DNA of 58,051 nucleotides from Halobacteriales archaeon SW_7_65_23 (GTDB lineage: Archaea; Halobacteriota; Halobacteria; Halobacteriales; Haloarculaceae): the NCBI GenBank assembly GCA_003022725.1, contig PXSQ01000055.1, forward strand, positions 1 to 58,051. The letters run 5' to 3'. The notes below the pieces were generated by a model. The model was not told the DNA's origin. It saw only the letters and a program-made list of their open reading frames with translations, and did no database searches. The stretch's first letter is position 1. Every line of letters begins with the position of its first letter. Positions 43,918 to 54,100 of the stretch are shown piece by piece. Position numbers and translations under genes: made by a program.

Positions 43918-44511
43918 CTAGATCCCGAGGATGTCGCGCGCCTCGTCGTTCAGACTCCTGATCTCCTGAGCAGCGAACGGTTCGAACTCCTCGCCGGGCT
44001 CCTGAAGGCCAGGTTGGTTGGGATCGTCGTTCCCGGCGACGATGATTGATCCGATCATTTGTTCAGGATGCTCTTGACAGAAGTAGTCGTAGACGCCCGG
44101 TTCCTCGAAGGTGAACTCGTAGAACTCCGACCCGGGATTGATGTCCTCGTCGACAGCCTCGACGCCTTCGGGGACGCGTTGCTGTCGCTCGTTATCCTCG
44201 TGGTAGAACGTCACCGTGTGAGTGCCACCCCGATGTTCCCACCGGACTGTCGTTCCCGGTTCTAGCTCCATGATCTGCGGGTTGAAGTTGTTCGCTTCGA
44301 CGTTGACCTCCTCGGCATCCTCGGTTCGGTCGTCCTCCATCCCGTTGTCGCCGTTCTCGTCGCCGTTGCTTCCGTCCCCGTTGCCGTTTCCATTGCCGTT
44401 TCCGTTCCCGCCGCCGTCGCCGCTGCTGCAGCCTGCAAGCCCCGCAACGAGTGCCGCTCCGGTCCCTGCGAGGATCTGCCGGCGGCTCCGTCTGACCCGA
44501 TTCCCTGTCAT
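43918..44511 (-). CDS. Halocyanin-like blue-copper lipoprotein
   Basis: A 197-aa exported cupredoxin. The N-terminus has a twin-arginine signal (RRSRRQILAGTGAALVAGLAG) with lipobox LAGC. A Gly/Asn/Asp-rich linker follows (about 30-62). The copper ligands are visible as His in GGTHTVTFYH and Cys-His-Met in YFCQEHPEQMIG. It probably shuttles electrons on the outer face of the membrane. The ATG at 44511 is chosen because it begins the Tat signal; upstream codons in frame belong to the divergent region. Confidence 0.9.
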   Translation of the reverse strand: MTGNRVRRSRRQILAGTGAALVAGLAGCSSGDGGGNGNGNGNGNGDGSNGDENGDNGMEDDRTEDAEEVNVEANNFNPQIMELEPGTTVRWEHRGGTHTVTFYHEDNERQQRVPEGVEAVDEDINPGSEFYEFTFEEPGVYDYFCQEHPEQMIGSIIVAGNDDPNQPGLQEPGEEFEPFAAQEIRSLNDEARDILGI

Positions 44512-44652
44512 GCTTCCCCGTAACAGGTGGCCGTTAGTTAAATCAATTGGTCCCTGCCGCTCTGCGGCGTGCTGACGCGGCGGGACTCGAATGGATGCGC
44601 CATCGGTCTGTTCCCGCTGGAAACTCACACCTCAGGCGTCGATTCCACCACT

Positions 44653-44663
44653 CCTTTATATAA
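44653..44663 (+). promoter_or_regulatory. TATA-like box of thiDN
   Basis: CCTTTATATAA lies centred about 25 nt before the ATG at 44683, a near-perfect archaeal TATA box. No TPP riboswitch-like structure fits in so short a leader. Confidence 0.6.
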
Positions 44664-44682
44664 CCAGGTTGTAGCCTCGGAT

Positions 44683-46041
44683 ATGACACGGACACGCGCA
44701 GCGGACTCACCGCCGGTCGTGCTGACGATTGCGGGCAGCGATTCAGGGGGCGGCGCCGGCATCCAGTCTGATCTGAAGACGATCGAAGCGTGTGGCGGGT
44801 TCGGGACGAGCGCGATCACCAGCGTCACTGCACAACACACCCGCGGCGTCGAGAGTACGCACCTCCTCCCGCGGGGTGAGATCGACGCCCAGATCGGCGC
44901 CGTGTTCGGTGACTTCGCGGTGGATGCGCTCAAAACAGGGATGCTCGCGACGGGTGAGATCGTCGACCTCGTGACCGACCGGGTCGCCGAGCAGCCCGTA
45001 CCGGCGGTCGTGGACCCGGTGATGGTCGCCGCCTCGGGCGATCGCCTCCTCGAACACGACGCCGAGGAAGCGTACGAGGCGCTCGTCGCCGAGTCGACAC
45101 TGGTGACACCCAACGCCGACGAGGCTGAGATCCTCACGGGCGTTGAGGTGACAAACGCCGAGCGCGCCAGGGAAGCGGGCGAGCGTCTCCTCGAGATGGG
45201 CACCGACGCCGCGCTCGTCAAGGGCGGCCACGTCCCTGGCGAGGAGGTCGTCGACGTCCTCGTGACCGACGGCGGCGTCGAGCGCATCACCCACTCCCGG
45301 GTCGAGACCGACGCAACGCACGGATCGGGCTGCATGCTCTCCTCGGCGATCGCAACGCGACTCGCCCACGGTGACCCGATCGCGGTGGCAGTTCGGTCCG
45401 GCGTCGATCTGCTCGCGCGGGCAGTCCGCTACGGCCTCGATGTCGGGCAAGGACCGGGATCGGTCCACCACGTGGTCGAGGTCCGAAACGAGGCAGCGCG
45501 CGAACCCACCGCCGAGGCCGTCGAGGGGGTCGTCGAACAGTTCGCGGACGCGGACGTCTCCCGCCTCGTTCCGGAGGTCGGCATGAACGTTGTCGGTGCG
45601 ACACCGTACGCCGAAACACCGGAGGAGTGTGCTGCCGTTGAGGGGCGGATCACCCGGACGCTGTCGGGGGTCAATCCGAACCGGGGCGTCCGGTTCGGCG
45701 CGTCGAGCCACGTCGCCAGGTTCCTGCTTGCGTCCCGCGAGTTCGACCCCGACCTCCGGTTCGCCGTGAACTGCCGGTACGACGACACCATCCAGCAGGC
45801 ACTCGACGACCTCGACTGGCCGGTCACAGAGTACGACCGGGCGGCGGAACCGGAGCCGGTCAAAGCCGAAGAGGGGAGCACGATGCAGTGGGGCGCCCGG
45901 CAGGCGTTCGAGGCCGCCGGGGAAACGCCGGTCGCAGTCGCCGATCCCGGCGACCTTGGCAAGGAGGCAATCGTCAAACTGCTCGCCCCCGACGCTGAAA
46001 CGCTCGCTGACCGGACGCTCGAACTACTGGATGTGGTATGA
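44683..46041 (+). CDS. thiDN: Bifunctional HMP(-P) kinase / ThiN-type thiamine-phosphate synthase
   Basis: A 452-aa fusion. Residues 10-270 are ThiD, which phosphorylates hydroxymethylpyrimidine twice ([53 protein letters not shown]). Residues 290-450 are a ThiN domain that couples HMP-PP with the thiazole phosphate ([34 protein letters not shown]). The stop TGA falls within the 39-bp segment duplicated from the mutS2 start, so the last codons may have been altered by that rearrangement. Confidence 0.92.
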   Translation: MTRTRAADSPPVVLTIAGSDSGGGAGIQSDLKTIEACGGFGTSAITSVTAQHTRGVESTHLLPRGEIDAQIGAVFGDFAVDALKTGMLATGEIVDLVTDRVAEQPVPAVVDPVMVAASGDRLLEHDAEEAYEALVAESTLVTPNADEAEILTGVEVTNAERAREAGERLLEMGTDAALVKGGHVPGEEVVDVLVTDGGVERITHSRVETDATHGSGCMLSSAIATRLAHGDPIAVAVRSGVDLLARAVRYGLDVGQGPGSVHHVVEVRNEAAREPTAEAVEGVVEQFADADVSRLVPEVGMNVVGATPYAETPEECAAVEGRITRTLSGVNPNRGVRFGASSHVARFLLASREFDPDLRFAVNCRYDDTIQQALDDLDWPVTEYDRAAEPEPVKAEEGSTMQWGARQAFEAAGETPVAVADPGDLGKEAIVKLLAPDAETLADRTLELLDVV

Positions 46042-46070
46042 CAGAGGCAGGGGGGGATCGTCGGCGAGTT
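46032..46070 (+). repeat. Direct repeat copy 1: duplicated mutS2 start region
   Basis: TGTGGTATGACAGAGGCAGG followed by GGGGGATCGTCGGCGAGTT is the same as 48500-48537 except for one extra G in the G-run. The later copy is the authentic start of mutS2 (MTEAGGIVGE). Here it is fused on the left to the end of thiDN and on the right to a gfcR fragment. Confidence 0.85.
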
Positions 46071-46332
46071 GAACGTCAGCCGGGAGACAGCGCGCTGGCT
46101 GGTCGAACGCAGCGGGACCCCCAGGCAACCGAAACACACCGAGTCGGCGCGACCCACAGACATCCACGTCGACTGGAGCGCGATCGACCGGGACTCGATC
46201 CGACTCACGCACATCGGACGGGCGCTCGCGGATCTGCTGAAAAAACACGGGAAGAACGTCGATCTGACGGTCGGCATCGAGAAGGCCGGTGTGCCGATTG
46301 CCACGGTGGTTTCCACGCTGTTACCGCTGTGA
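46057..46332 (+). pseudogene. Fragment of gfcR-like transcriptional regulator
   Basis: An open frame encodes IVGELNVSRETARWLVERSG, then IHVDWSAIDRDSIRLTHIGR, ADLLKKHGKNVDLTVGIEKA and GVPIATVV. This is the centre of GfcR, the PRTase-like regulator of sugar metabolism in haloarchaea. Its first about 25 residues are replaced by the duplicated mutS2 start, and the PRTase domain is cut after VSTLLPL. The fused ATG (46038) is out of frame because of the extra G. It is not a functional gene. Confidence 0.7.
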
Positions 46333-46382
46333 TTGCCGTCGAGAACGAGTAACGCCGGATCGAGCCGAACCTCGTCCCCTGT

Positions 46383-47671
46383 CTAGTCCAGTCCGGCGAG
46401 GCGGTTCAGCGCAAACGCAGTCCGGAGCATCTCGGCGACGTCGCCCCGGTCGTACACGAGTTCGTCGGTGTCGAGGATGTGGTCGAGAACGTCACCCGAC
46501 GCGTGGTTCGGTGCTGCTGCGATCCCGCTGTCGTTGTCGTCCACCCATTTCATCACGCGGAGGTCGGTTTTGGAGTCCCCCATGACGAGCGCGAAGGGGT
46601 CCTCGATGTCGAGCACGTCGAAGGCAGCCTCGACGCCGACGACCTTGTTGAGCTCCAGCGAGCCGACCTCGGCGGCGTCTGCCTCGTAGTAGGCCGGATC
46701 GATGAGGTCGAAGGTCTCCGCGAACTCCTCGGGCACCTCCTCGGCACCCGTCGTCGGCTGCTCGTCCAGCTGTTCGAGCACCCTGCGGATCTCCGGATCT
46801 GACGCCGAGTAGTACGCGCGCGCCCAGTCCCCGCTGGAGTCCCTGCCGGAGTCCCCGCTGGAGTCCCTGCCGGAGTCCCCGCTGGAGTCCCTGCCGGAGT
46901 CCCCGCTGGAGTCCCTGCCGGAGTCCCCATGAGGTACACAATTCCGAGGTCGATGACCTCGCGTGCACGGTCGCTCCCGGTCTCGAAGTTCGGCTTCAGC
47001 GTGATGTTGAACTCGTTACCCTGGAGGTGAGCCCCCTGCCGCACTTTCTCCGGGGCCTCCGACAGGACGCGCGAGCGCACCAGCCTGAACACCTCCTGTG
47101 TGTCGTCGTCGAGTCTCTCGTAGAGCAGTTGCTTGGTGTCCGGACCGTGACCCGGTGTGAACACGCCCGTTCCGGTCTCGTACACGATGCTGACGTCCCC
47201 AGAGTGAACGATCTCGTTGCCCAGCCCCTGGATGAGAAAACCCTTGACGTTCTCCAGCGTCTGCCCCGTACAGATCACAATCGGTGTGCCGTCCTCGTGA
47301 AAGCGCGTCAGGAGGTGGAGCGTCTCCCGTGTGATCTCGTTGTCGGTGTTGCCGGCCGACCGCAGCGTCTCGTCCACGTCGAGGACGAACACGTTGATAC
47401 CGCGGCCGTACTTCGTGTAGAGATCCAGCGCCCCGAAGGCCTGATCCCGGGTCGCGTGGCTCGCCAGCGTGGCAAACGTCTCTCCGACCTGCGGAAACCC
47501 GGAACGGACCGTCTCCCTGCGCCCCTCGAGCTCCGTTTTGGCGTGCTGCCACTGTTCGAGCGCGACCCGGGAGTTGACCGGGGGAAATAGATCAACAAAC
47601 TCCTGGTACGCCCGGAGCGTCTCTGTGTCGAACTCCTCGTACAGCCGGTAGAGCTGGTCGTAACGTTCCAT
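46383..47671 (-). pseudogene. HAD-superfamily phosphatase gene split by a tandem repeat and frameshift
   Basis: The first 250 residues form a HAD domain: DxDxT in FVLDVDETLRSAG (D98, D100), motif II VICTGQT and GNEIVHSGDVSIVYETGTG. At VIDLGIVYLM the frame enters eight (Gly-Thr-Pro-Ala) units encoded by the 96-bp repeat. After it the original frame would need GDWARAYYSASDPEI, which is now a different frame (46783-46830) and continues to the stop at 46383 with the motif IV region LVMGDSKTDLRVMKWV. As written, the long frame runs into Arg/Ser-rich nonsense. Substrate unknown. Confidence 0.75.
46829..46924 (-). repeat. Tandem repeat: 4 x 24 bp (8 x 12 bp)
   Basis: Alternating CCCCGCTGGAGT and CCCTGCCGGAGT units, four of each, with no mismatch. 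On the coding strand they read GTPA per 12 bp. All units are multiples of 3, so copy-number change alone would not shift the frame; the frameshift lies at a repeat border. Perfect identity of the units suggests recent expansion. Confidence 0.95.
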
Positions 47672-47836
47672 GGGTGTGTGGAGCAGTGGCGTCCGCTGCT
47701 GACCGCCGTGGTGCTCTTTCCCGGCTCTTCGACCAGAACCGGTAAATATTTTTCTGTTGGAATGGAACTGTAATTTATGAAAACGTAGACGACATCATCA
47801 CCAGCAGCACGACGATGTCCGAGGCTATCAGGGCGA

Positions 47837-48346
47837 TCAGGGAGCGTGGGGGTGGATTGTCGCGCCGCGGGCTTCGGCATCGGCCGCGTTCGCCGCGACC
47901 AGGCGCGAGGGATAGATGACCGCGTCCGGAACGCTGATCGCCCGCTCGACGTCATCCGAGATGCCACTCACCCGTCCGGAGACGGTCTCGCCGTCGAGCA
48001 GTTCTGTCTCGATACCGACCGACTCGCAGGCCTCGCGTTTCTCTTCGAAGTACGCCGTATCGTCCTCGGCGAGTTGCAGGAACAGCCCGCCCGTCTCCCG
48101 GATACACTCCCCGGCGATTCTGCGGAGTATCCGGTTTTCCTCGATACACTCCTCCGCACCGGTCGGATCGGACTCGGCGTACCGCGCGCCGCTGTGCAAG
48201 AGTCCGTGCGAGCGACCGGATGTCCCACTGGCGAGGCCGTTCTGCTCCGCGAGAGTGACGTCCACTCCGCGGAGGGCAAGGTCGCGGGCGACGCCGACTC
48301 CGGTCGCGCCACCCCCGACAACGAGTACGTTGTCAGAATGTGCCAT
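47837..48346 (-). pseudogene. Truncated gpdA paralogue (N-terminal third)
   Basis: A 169-aa frame starting MAHSDNVLVVGGGATGVGVA, with GRSHGLLHSGARYA, EECIEENRILRRIAGECI and ISVPDAVIYPSRLVAANA, aligns with residues 1-170 of GpdA in this window. It stops after ATIHPHAP. The FAD domain is incomplete and the catalytic and Fe-S parts are missing. The DNA just beyond encodes, in another frame, a hydrophobic peptide (LIALIASDIVVLLVMM) ending at 47775, apparently from an unrelated membrane protein gene. So two gene fragments were joined here. Confidence 0.8.
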
Positions 48347-48499
48347 ACCGAGTCCTATGTCCCCACACAGATGGGTCTACCGGCATTGGCACGAACCTCA
48401 GACTCCTGACCCCCCCCCTCGGAGGGGTCTCGACGTAGTACCGGATCGACAAACTCCCCGTCGAGACCCGCAGTGTTTTAAGCGATGCCGTACAGAGGG

Positions 48500-48537
48500 T
48501 GTGGTATGACAGAGGCAGGGGGGATCGTCGGCGAGTT
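48500..48537 (+). repeat. Direct repeat copy 2: start of mutS2
   Basis: The 38-bp match to 46032-46070 (6 instead of 7 G in the G-run). It includes the ATG and first ten codons of mutS2 but not its TATA-like box GTTTTAAGC (48474-48482). Confidence 0.85.
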
Positions 48538-51044
48538 CCTGGACCTCAAATCGGAAACGGACGCCGACCTGCTGGCGATGCAGTGTGGCGACTTCTACGA
48601 GTTCTTCGCAGAGGACGCCGAGACGGTCGCCGAAGAACTTGATCTGAAAGTCTCACAGAAGTCCTCCCACGGCTCCTCGTACCCGATGGCCGGCGTGCCG
48701 GTCGACGACCTCACCCCGTATCTAACGGCGCTGGTCGAGCGCGGCTACCGGGTTGCTGTCGCCGACCAGTACGAGACCGGTGGCGGGCACGCACGCGAGA
48801 TCGCTCGGGTCGTGACGCCCGGCACTCACCTCGAAACGACGGACGCGAACGCCCAGTATCTCGCCGCCGTCGTCGAAGACGAGGGGACCTACGGCCTCGC
48901 CTTTGCCGACGTGACCACGGGCCAGTTCCACGTCACTGCGGTCGACGGGGCGGATGCCGAGGAGGCCCTGCTGACCGAGCTGTACCGGTTCGATCCGGCG
49001 GAGATCCTGCCCGGACCGACGCTGCGGACCGACGACCGGCTGCTCGACCGGCTCCGGGACCGGACCGACGCGACGTTCACGCTGCACGGGACGGACGCGT
49101 TCGCCCCCGGACGGGCGCGCCATCGCGTACGCGAGCAGTTCGGCGCCGAAACCGTCGAGAGCGTCGGCATCGCCGACAGGGAGGCCGCAGTTCGGGCCGC
49201 GGGAGCGGCGCTATCCTACGTCGAGGAGACGGGCGCGGGACTGCTCGCGTCGATCACGCGGCTGCAGACCCACACCGCCGACGACCACGTCGAACTCGAC
49301 GCTACCACCCAGCGCAACCTCGAGCTGACGGAGACGATGAGCGGCGAGCGGTCGGGCAGCCTGCTGGCGACGGTCGACCACACCGTCACGAGCGCCGGCC
49401 GCCGGCTGCTTGCAGAGTGGCTGACCCGCCCGAGCGGCGACCCCGGGACGATCGAGCGCCGCCAGGCGGCCGTCGCCGCCCTCACGGAGGCCGCGATGGC
49501 ACGGGAACGGCTCAGGGCGACGCTGGACGGCGCCTACGACCTCGAGCGGCTGGTCTCCCGTGCTGCGTCGGGGACTGCCGACGCCCGCGACCTCCGTGCT
49601 GCCGCCGACACGCTCGGACTGCTCGCGGACCTGCGGGCCTGCGTGGCCGAGACTGATCGGCTCGCTGCCTCGCCGCTCGCGGCCATTCTCGACCGGCCGG
49701 ACGCCGAGCGCTCGGCCGACCTCGCGAGCGAACTCGACGCTGCGATCGTCCCGGATCCGCCGGGAGCGATCAGCCAGGGCGGCATCATCCGCCGGGGGTA
49801 CGACGCCGACCTTGAGGAGGTCATCGAGGACCACGAGGCGGCACTGGAATGGATCGAAACCCTCGACGAGCGCGTCAAGCGCGAGCACGGACTCACCCAC
49901 GTTACCGTCGATCGGAACAAGACCGACGGTTACTATATCCAGGTCGGCAACAGCGAGGCCGACGGGGTGCCCGACCGCTTCGAGAACATCAAGTCGCTGA
50001 AAAACAGCGAGCGGTTCACCACGCCCGAACTCGACGAGCGCGAGCGGGAAATCCTTCGCTTGGAGGAGCGGCGCCACGACCTGGAACGGGAGCTGTTCGA
50101 GGCGCTGCGCGAGCGGGTCGCCGACCACGCCGAACTGCTGCAGTCAGTCGGACGGACGCTCGCGGAGACCGACGTGCTGGCGAGTTTCGCGGTCCACGCC
50201 GTGAACAACGACTGGACACAGCCGGCGGTTCACGGGGGCCAGGAGCTTGAGGTGGAGGCCGGACGGCACCCGGTCGTCGAACAGACCACCGAGTTCGTCC
50301 CCAACGATCTGTGGCTCGACGAGGAGCGACAGTTCCTGATCGTGACCGGCCCCAACATGAGCGGGAAGTCTACCTACATGCGCCAGGCGGCCCTGATCAC
50401 GCTCCTGGCGCAGGTGGGGAGTTTCGTCCCCGCGCGGCGCGCCCGCGTCGGCCTGGTGGACGGCATCTACACCCGGGTCGGCGCGCTGGACGAACTCGCT
50501 CAGGGCCGCTCGACGTTTATGGTCGAGATGCAGGAGCTGTCGAACATCCTCCACTCGGCGACCGAGGAGTCGCTGGTGATCCTCGATGAGGTCGGCCGCC
50601 GACGGCGAGGTGACGTTTTTGCGGACGGTCAGGGATGGGCCGACCGACAGGAGCTACGGCATCCACGTCGCGGACCTCGCGGGCGTCCCGGAGCCCGTCG
50701 TCGAGCGCTCGCGGGACGTGCTCGACCGGCTCCGCGAGGAGAAAGCCATCGAGGCGAAAGGTGGCGGCGGCGAACCCGTCCAGTCGGTGTTCGACCTCGG
50801 CAGCGGGGAGTTCCGCACGGAAGGGGCTACCCCGGAAACTGCGGACGGAGCCCGCGGCGAGGCGGCCGCAGCGGACGGCAGCGGCCAGGGGCAGCCAGCG
50901 GACCCCCTGCGGAGTCAGTACGGCGAGGAAGCGGGGGACGTGCTCGACGCGCTCGCGGACGTCGACGTCAACGGGACGCCGCCGGTCGAACTGCTTTCGA
51001 AAGTCCAGCAGTGGCAGGAGCGCATCGACGAGTCGTCCGACTAA
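48506..51044 (+). pseudogene. Second mutS gene with Walker B region deleted and frameshifted
   Basis: A MutS1 paralogue starting MTEAGGIVGEFLDLKSE, with QCGDFYEFFAEDA, the clamp and lever domains, and Walker [15 protein letters not shown]. After [10 protein letters not shown] (about 50595) the frame is broken. The expected GT-T-DG..., the ATHYHEL switch and about 60 further residues are absent, and the tail resumes in another frame at [14 protein letters not shown], then [20 protein letters not shown], ending at 51044. TATA-like GTTTTAAGC (48474-48482) is about 28 nt before the ATG. Without this part ATP hydrolysis should fail. Confidence 0.85.
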
Positions 51045-51140
51045 CGTGTCATCAAAACAGGATATCGGTGTTTTTGAACACCCTGCCGGCTATTGCTGAA
51101 CACCGTCTCAACGCGTGCTGAGTAGACACCAAGTATGTGG

Positions 51141-51153
51141 CATATAATATAAA
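51141..51153 (+). promoter_or_regulatory. TATA-like box of the 1090-aa exported protein
   Basis: CATATAATATAAA lies centred about 33 nt before the ATG at 51181, in a leader that is clearly AT-rich. Confidence 0.55.
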
Positions 51154-51180
51154 GTAGGTGGACGTAATTGGTAAGAACGC

Positions 51181-54100
51181 ATGAGACGATCAAACAAGAA
51201 GCTACCAGTAGGCAGGCGAAGCCTGCTGAAAGCGGCGGGCGCTGGTGTGCTTGGGAGCACACTGGGTATCGGAGCGAGCGGACAGGAGGAGAAAGACGGA
51301 GTTGGGGCTGCGAGTAGCCACGAGTTCCGGCTGGAGAACGCAGAACTTTACATGGACGTGTCGACGAACACGGGGCAGTTCCGGCTGTGGACGGCCGACG
51401 ACCAGGCCCTGTTGTATCCGACAGGGTACACTTCGTACATGACCGTCCGGGTGGACGGGGAGCTGTACGACACTAACGGTCAGTCGGCGAACTTCATGGG
51501 GGACTACTTCTCGTCGGGCCCCACCAAAACCGGTTCGGCATCGAGCGAGACATCGTGGAATCTCCCGGAGCTAGCGGTCGACCGGGAGATCTCCCTCGAC
51601 GGGGAAGCGGCTCGGTTCACCGTGACGGTCACCAACGACGACGACACGGCCCACGACGTCGACATGCGGTACCTGTTCGACTACCAGGTGGCCAATCAGG
51701 ACGGCGCGCCGGTGTTCGTCCAGGGCAACGTGTACACGAACGAACGGCGCTTCGAGTCGCCGTCGTTCACCCAGAACCTCACGTACGACCAGATTCCGGA
51801 TCCGAACCTGGTCGGCGTGATGACCAACAGCGGCCAGGAGACGTACATCGACTTCGTCTACTGGCAGAACGCGTTCAACGAGCCCTACGGGTACACGCCG
51901 GATCCAAGCGTGGAGTTCCACGAGCCCGGATCGACATCGTACCCGGCGAGCGACAGCGCCGGCGTGCTGACGTGGGAGTTCGGACAGCTCGATCCCGGGG
52001 AGGAACGCACCGTGACCGTCTTCTACGGGATCGGCGAACCCGAACAGACGCGGATCGACGACCTCGACAGCGCGCTACAGGGGTTCAGGCGGGCGGTCAC
52101 GAACCTCCTGTCGTCGAACGTGGAGACGCGGGCGCAGGCCCACGCCGAACTGTACGCGGAACTGGGTGAGGAGTACGCCGACAACCTCATCAATTACTTC
52201 GGGAACGACGCGGGTATCTCGGGGATCGGTCCCGACGACGTCGACCCCGAACTGCTGAACCAGCTGAGGACGTTGACGGACGACCTCGCCACCCCGGAGT
52301 CGGCAGCGCTGTACGAGTTCTTCGACGAGATGTTCGGCGCGGCGTCGCCCGACGACCCGGTGTCAGAGATCCAGTCGACGTTCGAGTCGTACCTCCGCGG
52401 CACTGCATCCGGACAGTCCGCAGAGCTCCGGATCAACGGCCGGACGATCGCGGAGCTCGAATCGGCGTTCGTCAGCGACTTCGAAACCCGCAGGGCGGAC
52501 GCGATTTCGACGCTTCGCTCCGAGAACCCACCGGAGGACGTGGTCGGCGATCTCATCGACCTGGTCAACGAGAAAACGGATCGGATCCGGTCCCGCCAGA
52601 GCGGGCTGACCCGCCAGCTCGGTGACGCAGTGTCGGCGATCACGAACGGCGACGAGATCCGTGTACTGGGTGGGCAACTCCAGGCCCAGGACCCCGACGG
52701 TGATGCGCTCACTTTCCTGAACGCCGGGCTTATCGGCGAAGGGTTCGCGGAAACGTCGGGAATCAGCGGCACTGCCCTGCTGAGCGGTGGGGCGGAGGTC
52801 GACTCGCTCGTGTCGACCCACGGGATCTACTCGGGGGATACTGAGACGTGCGCCTTGGGCTGGCTCCAGTACAGTGCGATGTACTGGACGACCGCGGCGA
52901 CCTGGGGCGAGACGGGGCCGGCGGCCAACAACATCGTCCAGGCAGCCATTTCCGAGGGCATGGAGGCGCTCGGGCTCTCGGCGGACGCGATCCTCAACGA
53001 CTTCACCGGGATCGAGATCGAGCTGCTGACCGGCCTCGGCAACGTGCCCGTCACCCTGATCGAGTTCCTGCTGGAGGACCCGGTCGGGAGCGTAGACGAC
53101 TTCGGACAGGCCGTGACCATACCCAGCGTCTCGGACGTCGAGATCAGCGAGGACGACATCGAATCGGGCGTGGCGGAGGGAACGACGACAGTGACGATCG
53201 AGAACCAGTCGGACGACCCGGTGACGCCGTCGCTGAACCGTGACCAGACGACGCTCCGGACCAACGGCTTCCGGTCGGTCGGCGGCGCGACGCCCGACGT
53301 TGGGAGCGTCCTCGCGCCCACCGAGCCGATACCGACGATACCCCCTGATGAGAGCCGGGACGTGGACGTTCGGTTCTGGATCCCGGCCGATGGGGGCGGT
53401 CCGCGGATCATCGGCGTCAACGAACTCGAGGTCGCCGCCTCCTCGTCACCCTATCAGGTCGGCGGGAGTGGCGCGATCGGTGAATACGACTTCGAGGATA
53501 CCCGCTTCCCGGATATCCTGTCACAGGACGTGCTCGCCGATCTGATCGCATCGGGCGAGTCGGTCACGGAAACGGTAACAATCGACGGCGATCCCGACAG
53601 GGTCATCTTCAACCTGTCATACGGCGCCGGCGACCTCGACCTGCACCTGTATGACAGCCAGGGCAACCACGTCGGTCGGAACTACGAGTCCGGCGAGTTC
53701 GATAACGATATTCCCGGTGCAGTCCCGTCCGGCCCCGACGGGGCGGGCAGGAGCTACGAACAGGTTCGCATCGATGACCCGGACGACGAGTACGAGGTCG
53801 AAGTCGTCGGCCTGGAGACGAGCGGTTCCGGATCGAACTTCTCGTCCCGTGCCAGCGAACTGTCGGGCGTGGATGCGATCCTCAATGTCAGCCCGGGATC
53901 GATCCAGGCCGATCCCAACACCGGTGTCGAGCGGCGGGTGACCGTCGAGGAGGCGGCGGACGCCGGATCGCTGAGCAACGTGACGTTCTCGACAGAGGCG
54001 CTGACTTCGCCGGACTCGACGGACGAGGTTCCGGCCGGGAACGTCTCCGTGAGCGACAACAACTTCGACGTCGGCGCCGGCGAAACAGAGGCGGTCACGC

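Noticed and set aside
46829-46924. CRISPR-like array
   Set aside because: The 12/24-bp units are contiguous without spacers and lie in a coding frame, so it is a tandem repeat.
52863-53243. Arg-rich frames inside the 1090-aa exported protein gene
   Set aside because: They are shadow frames; the main frame has the signal peptide and Ca-binding motifs.
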